In this document: positions 34,749-42,609 of the stretch, one piece after another
Layout of the letters: each line of letters opens with the position of its first letter
Position numbering within the stretch: the stretch's first letter is position 1
Source of the DNA: Pseudomonas triticicola
GTDB lineage: Bacteria; Pseudomonadota; Gammaproteobacteria; Pseudomonadales; Pseudomonadaceae
Length of the DNA: 64,000 nt
Assembly (NCBI RefSeq): GCF_019145375.1
Contig: NZ_JAHSTX010000001.1
Location: forward strand, 3,633,001 to 3,697,000
Reading direction: 5' to 3'
Notes under the pieces: model-generated
What the model saw: only the letters and a program-made list of their open reading frames with translations
What the model was told of the DNA's origin: nothing
The model's database searches: none
Translations under genes and position numbers: made by a program

Positions 34749-37277
34749 GTGTTGAAGAAAACCCTGTTCCAGTTGCACTGGTTTTTTGGCATCACCGCAG
34801 GGCTGGTGCTGGCTCTGATGGGCATCACCGGCGCGGCCTATTCGTTTCAGGACGAGATCCTGCGCGCGCTGAATCCGTCCGTTCTGCAGGTGGAAAAGCA
34901 GGTCGCCGGCGTGCTGCCGCCAGTGGAACTGGTGGAGCGCATCGAAGCCGCCTCCGGCAAGAAAGTCGCGATGCTCTGGGTCGAGACCGACAGCGGTCAC
35001 GCCGCACGGGTATTCTTCACTCCGCCCAAGGGCGAACGGCGTGGCGAGATGCGCTACTTCGATCCGTACACCGCCGAGTTCAAGGGCGACGCCACTGGCC
35101 AGGACTTCTTCGGCCTGATGCTGCAACTGCACCGGTTCCTCGCCATGGGCGACACCGGGCGCAACATCACCGGCGCCTGCACCTTGATGCTGTTGTTCTT
35201 CTGCCTTTCTGGTCTGTATTTGCGTTGGCCGCGTCAGTGGAACAGCTGGCGCGTGTGGTTAACCTTGGACTGGAAGAAGAAGGGCCGCGCGTTCAATTGG
35301 GATCTGCACTCGGTGGCCGGCACCTGGTGCCTTTTGGTCTATCTGCTGCTGGCGTTGACCGGCTTGTCATGGTCGTACCAGTGGTACAACAAAGGCCTGA
35401 CCCGACTGCTTTCCGACGCGCCGCAAAACGAACGCGTACGCGGCGGTCGCGGCCCGGCGCCGGAAGGCCCGCCACCGACGGCCGACTACGCGGCGATGTG
35501 GAGCAGCATCTACAGCGCTGCCGGCCCGGGTCTGGCCGCGTACAACATTCGCATGCCGGCGGTTGCCGGCCAGCCGGCGACGGTGTTCTACCTGCTCGAC
35601 AGCTCGCCCCATGACCGCGCGCTGAACCAGATCACCCTCGATCCGGCCACCGGAGTGGTCAAACGCGTCGACCGCTATGCCGACAAAAGCTTCAAGGCCC
35701 AACTGCTGACCAGCATTTATGCGCTGCACGTGGGCAGCTATTTTGGCCTCGTCGGGCGCATCATCGTGACGATTGCGGCGGTGTGCATGCCGCTGTTTTT
35801 CATCACTGGCTGGCTGCTGTATCTGGACCGTCGACGCAAGAAAAAGCAGATCAAGGATGCCCGCCAAGGTCTCGCACAACCGTCCGCCGATGCTTCGGCG
35901 TGGCTGATCGGTTTCGCCAGCCAGAGCGGATTCGCCGAGCAACTGGCGTGGCAGACCGCCGGACAATTGCAGGCCGCCGGATTGCCGGTCAACGTGCAGC
36001 CGCTGGCCAATCTGAGCGAACAGGATCTGCGGGACTCGAATAACGCATTGTTCGTGGTCAGCACCTTCGGCGACGGCGAAGCGCCGGACAGCGCCCGTGG
36101 TTTCGAGCGCAAAGTGCTGGCCAAGGCCTCGACACTCGACAGCCTCAACTACGCCGTGCTCGGCCTCGGCGATCGGCAGTACGCGCACTTCTGCGGCTTC
36201 GCCAAGCGCTTGCATCAATGGCTCGGCGAACACGGCGGCAAGACCTTGTTCGCCCCGGTGGAAGTCGACAGCGGCGATCCTTACGCGCTGCGTCACTGGC
36301 AAACCCAACTCGGCCAGCTCACCGGACAGGCGCCGAGCGAAACCTGGCATGCACCGAGCTACGACAACTGGACGCTGGTCCGTCGCGAACTGATGAACCC
36401 CGACAGCAGCGGCGCGCCGGTCTACCTGCTCGGTCTCAAAGCCCCGGACACCCGCAGCTGGCTCGCCGGTGACTTGGTCGAAGTGCTGCCACGCAATTGC
36501 CCGTGGGCCATCGAACATTTCCTCGACGGCCTCGGCATTCGTGGCGAAACCCCGGTGAAGGTCAACGGCATCGACGAGCCGCTGGAAGTGGCCCTCGCCT
36601 CACGGCAACTGCCCGAACACCGCGCACATCTGGTCGGTTTGCATGCGCAGTCGCTGGTCGACGCGATGGTGCCGCTGGCGATGCGCGAATACTCGATCGC
36701 CTCGATTGCCGCTGACGGCGTGCTGGAACTGATCGTGCGCCAGGAACAGCACAACGACGGCAGCCTCGGCATCGGCTCCGGCTGGCTCACCGAGCATGCG
36801 CCGGTTGGCGGCAGCATCAGCCTGCGCGTGCGGCGCAACAGCGGTTTCCATCTGCCGAACGAACCCGTGCCGATGATCCTGCTGGGCAACGGCACTGGCC
36901 TCGCCGGCCTGCGTAGCCTGCTCAAGGCACGCATTGCCGATGGTCAGCAACGGCAGTGGCTGCTGTTCGGCGAGCGCAACCGCGAGCACGATTTCCTCTG
37001 CCGCGCCGAGCTCGAAGAGTGGCTGGTCAATGGTGATCTGGCGCGGCTGGATCTGGCGTTTTCGCGGGATCAGGCTGAGAAGGTTTATGTGCAGGATCGC
37101 TTGCGGGAGTCGGCTGAGGAGCTGAAAAAGTGGCTGGCGGAGGGGGCGGTGATTTATGTCTGTGGCAGCCTCCAAGGGATGGCTTCGGGGGTGGATCAGG
37201 TGCTCAATGATGTTCTCGGCGCTGCTGAAGTTGAACGGCTGATCGAGCTGGGACGGTATCGCCGGGATGTTTACTAA
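34749..37277 (+). CDS. PepSY-TM / flavodoxin / ferredoxin-reductase fusion (siderophore iron reductase, PiuB-like)
   Basis: The 842-residue inner-membrane protein has an N-terminal PepSY_TM part with four helices (first [20 protein letters not shown]; later [17 protein letters not shown]) and conserved histidines that could hold haem. A flavodoxin domain follows ([29 protein letters not shown]; about 385-520), then a sulphite-reductase-like FAD/NAD(P) module ([31 protein letters not shown]). It probably reduces ferric siderophore iron in or near the periplasm. The GTG at 34749 gives the usual [12 protein letters not shown] start; ATGs at 34707 and 34719 are alternatives. It lies downstream of the receptor, like the PA4513 oxidoreductase next to piuA. 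Confidence 0.87.
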   Translation: MLKKTLFQLHWFFGITAGLVLALMGITGAAYSFQDEILRALNPSVLQVEKQVAGVLPPVELVERIEAASGKKVAMLWVETDSGHAARVFFTPPKGERRGEMRYFDPYTAEFKGDATGQDFFGLMLQLHRFLAMGDTGRNITGACTLMLLFFCLSGLYLRWPRQWNSWRVWLTLDWKKKGRAFNWDLHSVAGTWCLLVYLLLALTGLSWSYQWYNKGLTRLLSDAPQNERVRGGRGPAPEGPPPTADYAAMWSSIYSAAGPGLAAYNIRMPAVAGQPATVFYLLDSSPHDRALNQITLDPATGVVKRVDRYADKSFKAQLLTSIYALHVGSYFGLVGRIIVTIAAVCMPLFFITGWLLYLDRRRKKKQIKDARQGLAQPSADASAWLIGFASQSGFAEQLAWQTAGQLQAAGLPVNVQPLANLSEQDLRDSNNALFVVSTFGDGEAPDSARGFERKVLAKASTLDSLNYAVLGLGDRQYAHFCGFAKRLHQWLGEHGGKTLFAPVEVDSGDPYALRHWQTQLGQLTGQAPSETWHAPSYDNWTLVRRELMNPDSSGAPVYLLGLKAPDTRSWLAGDLVEVLPRNCPWAIEHFLDGLGIRGETPVKVNGIDEPLEVALASRQLPEHRAHLVGLHAQSLVDAMVPLAMREYSIASIAADGVLELIVRQEQHNDGSLGIGSGWLTEHAPVGGSISLRVRRNSGFHLPNEPVPMILLGNGTGLAGLRSLLKARIADGQQRQWLLFGERNREHDFLCRAELEEWLVNGDLARLDLAFSRDQAEKVYVQDRLRESAEELKKWLAEGAVIYVCGSLQGMASGVDQVLNDVLGAAEVERLIELGRYRRDVY

Positions 37278-37291
37278 CGCCTGCGAGAAGC

Positions 37292-37545
37292 CCCTCACCC
37301 TAGCCCTCTCCCGGAGGGAGAGGGGACTGATCGGGGGATGCGCGAGATCGACGCCGACCTGAGCGTCCTTCGCCGAATCCGGATTCGCCAAGACGAGGCG
37401 GTACTGAATCATAACCGCGCCGTGCCAAATCGAAAGGCGACCTGGCTGTTACCAAGCCATAATCGCCTCGGTCTTCCAAGTCGATGCACGACGCAAGACA
37501 CCTCGGTCAGCTCCCTCTCCCTCCGGGAGAGGGCTGGGGTGAGGG
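37292..37545. repeat. MITE-like repeat, copy D (left partner of the DUF559 gene)
   Basis: The element runs from CCCTCACCCTAGCCCTCTCC to GGGAGAGGGCTGGGGTGAGG. Inside are GCCGACCTGAGCGTCCTTCG, CGCCGAATCC and ATGCACGACGCAAGACACC, all shared with copy E. It lies between the reductase stop codon and the DUF559 gene. Confidence 0.92.
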
Positions 37546-37596
37546 AAAATGGGCTACTGTTAAGTCTCCAGTCAACTTCACAAGGACCGTGAAGCC

Positions 37597-37965
37597 ATGC
37601 CAAGCCGCCCCACCCTCGCCCAATTCGCCCGCCAGTTACGCACCAACCAGACAGATTGCGAACACCTGCTCTGGCAGCGCCTGCGGTCCCGGCAGATCGC
37701 CAACCTGAAATTTCGCCGACAGTTTCCATGTCCGCCGTTTGTGCTGGATTTCTATTGTGTGGAGTTGAGGTTGGCGATTGAGCTGGATGGTGGCCAGCAC
37801 TATGAGACGGCCGGGGTGCTTTACGATCGGCGCCGGTCGAACTTCCTGTCTCAACAAGGCATTGAAGTCGTGCGATTCAGCAATCTTGAGGTGCTTCAGC
37901 AGATGGATGATGTATTGGAGCAGATCATCAGAATTGCGGCAGAGCGGAAAATGCCCTCACCCTAG
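37597..37965 (+). CDS. DUF559 family PD-(D/E)XK endonuclease-like protein
   Basis: The 122-residue protein is a Vsr-like/DUF559 nuclease fold: an N-terminal helix (NQTDCEHLLWQRLRSRQ), then FRRQFPCPPFVLDFYC, LAIELDGGQHYE, and YDRRRSNFLSQQGIEVVRFS. Candidate catalytic residues are Asp51, Glu62 and Asp64, with His68 nearby. ATG at 37597; AAGGACCG lies upstream. The stop codon (TAG, 37963-37965) and the last residues PSP are encoded by the left terminus of repeat copy E, so gene and repeat are physically joined. Substrate DNA is unknown. A helper role for the repeat, like REP-associated transposases for REPs, is plausible but unproven. Confidence 0.88.
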   Translation: MPSRPTLAQFARQLRTNQTDCEHLLWQRLRSRQIANLKFRRQFPCPPFVLDFYCVELRLAIELDGGQHYETAGVLYDRRRSNFLSQQGIEVVRFSNLEVLQQMDDVLEQIIRIAAERKMPSP

Positions 37966-38187
37966 CCCTCTCCCAGAGGGAGAGGGGACCGACCGCGAAT
38001 CATTCACGCTATATGCCGACCTGAACGTCTTTCGCCGAATCCAAATCCGACACGCCCGCATGCCCGATCCTGAACTGAGACGACGAAAGTTGCTGCATCC
38101 ACAATCACCTCGGTCTTTCAGGTCGATGCATGACGCAAGACACCTCGGTCGGCTCCCTCTCCCTCCGGGAGAGGGCTGGGGTGAGGG
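37954..38187. repeat. MITE-like repeat, copy E (overlaps the DUF559 stop codon)
   Basis: It has the same termini and direction as copy D. Shared internal blocks are GCCGACCTGAACGTCTTTCG, GCCGAATCC and ATGCATGACGCAAGACACC. Its first 12 bases encode the C-terminus and stop of the DUF559 protein. Confidence 0.92.
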
Positions 38188-38205
38188 GTTTTTGATCCAG
38201 CGGGA

Positions 38206-39747
38206 TTAAACAGGCTGCAACTTCTGCTCAAACACCGCCACCCCATCCAGATCCCGCAACACCACACTCATCTCCCCGCTCTGCCCTTCGATATTCACCT
38301 CACCAAAAAACTGAAACCCGGCAAACGGCGAGGTGTTCTGCGCCGGCGGCGCCTTCTCGAAAACCACCTCAGGCCCGAACGTCTTGTCCAACGGATTCGG
38401 CCCGAAACTGCCGGCGTTCAACGGCCCGGCAACAAATTCCCAGAACGGTTCGAAATCCTGAAACGCGGCGCGGTCCGGGTGGTAGTGATGCGCCGCGCAG
38501 TAGTGCACGTCCGCCGTCAGAAACACGAAATTACGCACCTGCTGCGCGCGCAGAAAGCCGAGCAATTCGGCAATTTCCAGTTCGCGCCCCTGCGCCGGGC
38601 CGGGGTCGCCGTTGGCCACGGCTTCCCAACGCGCGACGCCAGGGCTGACCTCGCCGTCCGGGACGCCAAGGCCGATAGGCATGTCGGCGGCGATGACTTT
38701 CCACTGCGCCGTCGACGCCTGCAATTCACGCTTGAGCCAGTCCAGTTGCTCACGCCCGAGAAACGGTTTTGCCGCGCCGAGGTTGGCATCGTTGGCCTCG
38801 CGATAGCTGCGCATATCCAGCACGAATACGTCGAGCATCGGTCCGTAACTGAGCTTGCGATAAATGCGCCCGCCGCCGTCCGCCGCTTGCAAACGCATCG
38901 GCGCATATTCCAGCCACGCCTGCCGCGCGCGGCTGACCAGTTTGTGGATATCTTTCTCCTGATAGCGCTCATCCAGCTGCTTGCCCGGTGACCAGTTGTT
39001 GACCACTTCGTGATCGTCCCACTGCCAGATCTGCGGCACTTCGGCATTGAAGCGGCGGATGTTTTCGTCCATCAGGTTGTAGCGATAGTTGCCGCGATAG
39101 TCGTCGAGGGTCTGCGCGACTTTGCTTTTGGCTTCGGTGGTGATATTGCGCCAGATGCGCCCGCTTTCGGTGGTCAGTTGCGCGGGCACCGGGCCGTCGG
39201 CGTAGATGGTGTCGCCGCTGTGTATAAAGAAGTCCGGCAGGCGCAGGCGCATGGCTTCGTAGATGCGCATGCCGCCGATGTCCGGGTTGATCCCGAAACC
39301 CTGGCCGACGGTGTCACCGCTCCAGACAAACCGAATGTCGCGTTTTGTCGTTGGCACGCTGCGCAGATGGCCGAACCACGGTTCGCTGGCGACGCCGCTC
39401 TGGGCGTCTTCGAAGTGCACGCGATAGAAAATTGCCTGGTTGGCCGGCAGGCCGGTGAGTTCGACGCGGGCGGTGAAATCGCTGCGTGCATCGGCCAGTG
39501 GCGAGACGAATTTGCGCGGGTTGCCGAACAGGCTGCCGGTGTCCCATTCGACCACCATGCGCGCCGGGCGATCGCTGCGGCTCCAGATCATCGCGCGGTC
39601 GCCTTGCAGGTCGCCGGACTGCACGCCGTCGGTGAGCTGCGGACGATCCTTGACCGAGGCGATCACCGCCGGCGCCAGCCCCGGCAGCAACAGCCCGGCG
39701 CCGACAGCTTGCATGACGCGACGCCGGCCGAGGTTGAAATCGCTCAT
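38206..39747 (-). CDS. phoD: Tat-exported PhoD-type alkaline phosphatase/phosphodiesterase
   Basis: The 513-residue protein starts MSDFNLGRRRVMQAVGAGLL, with a twin-arginine signal (GRRRVM) and cleavage near VIA. PhoD metal-binding motifs are visible: SGDTVGQG, FIHSGDTIYADG, WDDHEVVNNW, and FLTADVHYCAAHHY near residue 425, with Cys and Asp/His ligands for Fe and Ca. VFVLDMRSYRE is another family segment. It hydrolyses phosphate mono- and diesters outside the cytoplasm to release phosphate. A candidate Pho box lies about 40 bases upstream. It is monocistronic; the MITE-like copy E flanks its 3' end. Confidence 0.92.
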   Translation of the reverse strand: MSDFNLGRRRVMQAVGAGLLLPGLAPAVIASVKDRPQLTDGVQSGDLQGDRAMIWSRSDRPARMVVEWDTGSLFGNPRKFVSPLADARSDFTARVELTGLPANQAIFYRVHFEDAQSGVASEPWFGHLRSVPTTKRDIRFVWSGDTVGQGFGINPDIGGMRIYEAMRLRLPDFFIHSGDTIYADGPVPAQLTTESGRIWRNITTEAKSKVAQTLDDYRGNYRYNLMDENIRRFNAEVPQIWQWDDHEVVNNWSPGKQLDERYQEKDIHKLVSRARQAWLEYAPMRLQAADGGGRIYRKLSYGPMLDVFVLDMRSYREANDANLGAAKPFLGREQLDWLKRELQASTAQWKVIAADMPIGLGVPDGEVSPGVARWEAVANGDPGPAQGRELEIAELLGFLRAQQVRNFVFLTADVHYCAAHHYHPDRAAFQDFEPFWEFVAGPLNAGSFGPNPLDKTFGPEVVFEKAPPAQNTSPFAGFQFFGEVNIEGQSGEMSVVLRDLDGVAVFEQKLQPV

Positions 39748-39787
39748 GGTGTTCTCCCTGCAAAAGGGAAAACTTAAGCACGGGTGT

Positions 39788-39805
39788 ATGAACCGGCTAT
39801 GACAA
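39788..39805 (-). promoter_or_regulatory. Candidate Pho box upstream of phoD
   Basis: On the minus strand TTGTCAT-AGCC-GGTTCAT resembles two CTGTCAT-type units spaced by 4 bases. The first unit matches at 6 of 7 positions, the second is weaker. PhoB control is expected for phoD genes. Confidence 0.35.
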
Positions 39806-39815
39806 TGCAGACTCC

Positions 39816-39904
39816 TGTGGGAGCGAGCCTGCTCGCGAAGGCGTCCCGCCAGTTACCACATCTTCAGCTGACACTCCGCTTTCGCGAGCAGGCTCGCTCC
39901 CACA
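39816..39904. repeat. REPIN, copy 6
   Basis: Two inverted REP cores between fruA and phoD, the same arrangement as the copy at 2346-2435. Confidence 0.95.
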
Positions 39905-39922
39905 GGGATTTGGTGCTGTCGG

Positions 39923-41656
39923 TCAGGCCTTGGCGGGCTCCAGCGGTAGTTCGACAGCCTCAGGCCGTTTGAGCAGCGCATATACCACCGCCGTTACCAG
40001 GCTCCCCGCGACGATCGCCAGCAGATACAGCAGCGCATGGTTGATCGCATTCGGGATCGCCAGCACAAACAAGCCACCGTGCGGCGCCATCAGCTTGCAG
40101 CCGAAGTACATCGACAGGGCACCGGTCAGCGCGCCGCCAGCGATGCTCGCCGGAATCACCCGCAGCGGATCTTTCGCCGCAAACGGAATCGCCCCTTCGG
40201 AGATAAAGCACAGGCCGAGCACGAAAGCCGCTTTGCCGGCCTCGCGTTCAGTCTGGGCGAACTTGCGCCGGGCAATGAAGGTGGCGATGCCCAGACCAAT
40301 CGGCGGCACCATGCCGGCGGCCATGGTCGCGGCCATCGGTGCGTAACTCTGCGAGGCCAGCAGCCCCACCGAAAACGCATAGGCAGCCTTGTTGATCGGC
40401 CCACCGAGATCGACGCACATCATGCCGCCGAGCAACACACCGAGCAGAATCGCGTTGGTGGTGCCCATGCTGTCGAGAAACTGCGTAAGCGCCGCGAGCA
40501 TGCCGGCGACCGGTTTGCCGACCACGTAAATCATCACCAGGCCGGTGACCAGACTGGCCAGCAACGGAATGATCAGAATCGGCTTCAGCGCTTCCAGGCT
40601 CTGCGGCAATTTCACATAGCGGGCGATGGCTTTGGCGGCATAACCGGCGATGAAACCGGCAATGATCCCGCCGATGAATCCGGCGCCCAGAGTGCCTGCG
40701 AGCAAGCCGCCGATCATCCCCGGCGCAAGGCCCGGGCGGTCGGCGATCGAGTAGGCGATGTAACCGGCGAGTAGCGGCACCATCAGCTTGAACGCGGTGT
40801 CGCCGCCGATCTGCATCAGCGCGGCCGCCAGCGTGCCTTCTTCCTTGTAAGCGGTGATGCCGAACACGAACGACAACGCGATCAGCAAACCACCCGCCAC
40901 CACCATTGGCAGCATGTATGACACACCCGTGAGCAGGTGTTTGTAGACGCCGGTTTTTTCCGACTTGGCCGCAGCCTTGCCGTCGCTTGCCGCACTTTCG
41001 ACAGCGCCTTCGGCCAAGGCTTTTTTCAGGGTCGCTTCGGATTGCTTCAGGGCAACGCCCGTGCCGCAGCGATAGATTTTCTTGCCGGCGAAACGCTCGG
41101 TGGCGACGTCGATATCTGCCGCCAGCAGCACCACGTCTGCGTCGGCGATGGCCGTTGCGCTGAGCGGGGTTTTCGCGCCTACCGAGCCTTGGGTTTCGAC
41201 CTGCAATTCATAGCCCAGGCGCTTGGCAGTCTGCTGCAACGCTTCGGCGGCCATGAAGGTGTGGGCGACGCCGGTCGGGCAGGCCGTGATGGCGACGATG
41301 CGTGGCGCACGGGGCGCATCGATCGCCGGTTCGGCTGCGCTGGCCACGTAGACTTCGGCCTCTTCGGCACCGCGACGCAGCACCGCTTCGACATCCTGCA
41401 AGGCCTGCGCCGGAGCGATCTGGAACACGCGCTTGCCGACAAAGCGACTCATGTCCACCGTGCCAGTGGTGACCAGCAAGACCCACTCGGCGGCTTCGAT
41501 GGTCGCCGCCGAGATTTCGCGTTCCGGGTGTGCCGGATCGACCACTTCAACGCTGGTGCTCCAGCCCTGACGCTGCGCCGCTGCATCGAGCAGGCGCGCG
41601 CACAGCACACTGGTGACCATGCCGTTCGGGCAAGCCGTAACAATGGCTAACTTCAT
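39923..41656 (-). CDS. fruA: Fructose PTS permease, EIIB'BC
   Basis: The 577-residue membrane permease has two N-terminal EIIB domains. The first has Cys9 in VTACPNGMVTS, the second ITACPTGVAHTFMAAEAL with the phosphorylated cysteine. An EIIC domain of about eight to ten helices follows from about residue 235 (LTGVSYMLPMVVAGGLLIAL, DLGGPINKAAYAF, FISEGAIPFAAKDPLRVIP). The ATG at 41656 follows GAGGG. It imports fructose as fructose 1-phosphate, using phosphate from FruB. It is the last gene of fruBKA, 11 bases after fruK. A REPIN follows, and no separate terminator was seen. Confidence 0.96.
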   Translation of the reverse strand: MKLAIVTACPNGMVTSVLCARLLDAAAQRQGWSTSVEVVDPAHPEREISAATIEAAEWVLLVTTGTVDMSRFVGKRVFQIAPAQALQDVEAVLRRGAEEAEVYVASAAEPAIDAPRAPRIVAITACPTGVAHTFMAAEALQQTAKRLGYELQVETQGSVGAKTPLSATAIADADVVLLAADIDVATERFAGKKIYRCGTGVALKQSEATLKKALAEGAVESAASDGKAAAKSEKTGVYKHLLTGVSYMLPMVVAGGLLIALSFVFGITAYKEEGTLAAALMQIGGDTAFKLMVPLLAGYIAYSIADRPGLAPGMIGGLLAGTLGAGFIGGIIAGFIAGYAAKAIARYVKLPQSLEALKPILIIPLLASLVTGLVMIYVVGKPVAGMLAALTQFLDSMGTTNAILLGVLLGGMMCVDLGGPINKAAYAFSVGLLASQSYAPMAATMAAGMVPPIGLGIATFIARRKFAQTEREAGKAAFVLGLCFISEGAIPFAAKDPLRVIPASIAGGALTGALSMYFGCKLMAPHGGLFVLAIPNAINHALLYLLAIVAGSLVTAVVYALLKRPEAVELPLEPAKA

Positions 41657-41667
41657 CACAAACCCTC

Positions 41668-42609
41668 TTATTGTTCTGTCAGGGGGCGCACGCGCACACC
41701 CTGTTCGAGCTGCGCCAGTTGCGCAGAGTCGTTGATGCCAAAACCGATCTGGGTCACCGCCATGGCCGCAATCGCGGTGGCGGTGCGCAGGGTTTGCTCG
41801 GGGGTGTCGGCGCTGAGCAGACCGTGGAGCATGCCGGCCAGCAAGGAATCGCCGGCACCGACCGTGCTGGCCACGCTGACCTTCGGCGGCGTGGCGTGCA
41901 GGGCCGAGCCGACACTGAACCAGTTGACCCCGTCGGCGCCGTGGGAGATCACCACGTGCTCGATGCCTTGGCCGTGCAAACGTGCGGCGGCTTGTGCTTC
42001 GGCGATCGGCGACACCACTTCGCAGCCGAGGGCGTGGGCCAGTTCTTCGGTGTTCGGCTTGATCAGCCAGGGGCTGGCCTGCAACGCAGCGCGCAAGGCT
42101 TCGCCGCTGGAATCGAGGGCGACTTTCAAGCCGAGCGCGTTCAACCGTTCAATCAGCTCGCGCAACCATTGCGCCGTGACGCCACGCGGCAGACTGCCGG
42201 CGACCACCACCGCATCGTGCCCCGGTGCGATCTGCAGCAAGCGATCAAGCAAAGCTTGCTGCGCCGTTGCATCGACCATTGGCCCCGGACCGTTGATGTC
42301 GGTGATGCGTCCGTCCTGTTCGGCGACTTTGATGTTGCTGCGCGTCTCGCCCGGCACGCGGATGAACGCGTCGACAAAACCACGCTTGGCGAACAGGGTT
42401 TCGAACGCTTGCAGATTGTCTTCGCCGAGAAAGCCGCTGACGGTGACCTGATGGCCGAGATCCGCCAGCACCTGGGCGACATTGACGCCTTTGCCCGCAG
42501 CGTGGGTGTGCATCTCCTCGCTGCGATTGACCTGACCGGCATCCAGCCGTGACAGCTCGACGGTGAGGTCGAGTGCCGGGTTGAGGGTCAGGGTGAGAAT
42601 CTTGGCCAT
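41668..42609 (-). CDS. fruK: 1-phosphofructokinase
   Basis: The 313-residue PfkB-family kinase converts fructose 1-phosphate to fructose 1,6-bisphosphate. LTLNPALDLTVEL starts the protein; GKGVNVAQVLADLG is the sugar-binding PfkB signature 1 and STVGAGDSLLAGML is signature 2 with the catalytic aspartate. The length is as expected. The ATG at 42609 overlaps the fruB stop by one base (TAATG), so expression is coupled. It sits between fruB and fruA, as in other pseudomonads that use only the fructose PTS for sugar uptake. Confidence 0.96.
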   Translation of the reverse strand: MAKILTLTLNPALDLTVELSRLDAGQVNRSEEMHTHAAGKGVNVAQVLADLGHQVTVSGFLGEDNLQAFETLFAKRGFVDAFIRVPGETRSNIKVAEQDGRITDINGPGPMVDATAQQALLDRLLQIAPGHDAVVVAGSLPRGVTAQWLRELIERLNALGLKVALDSSGEALRAALQASPWLIKPNTEELAHALGCEVVSPIAEAQAAARLHGQGIEHVVISHGADGVNWFSVGSALHATPPKVSVASTVGAGDSLLAGMLHGLLSADTPEQTLRTATAIAAMAVTQIGFGINDSAQLAQLEQGVRVRPLTEQ

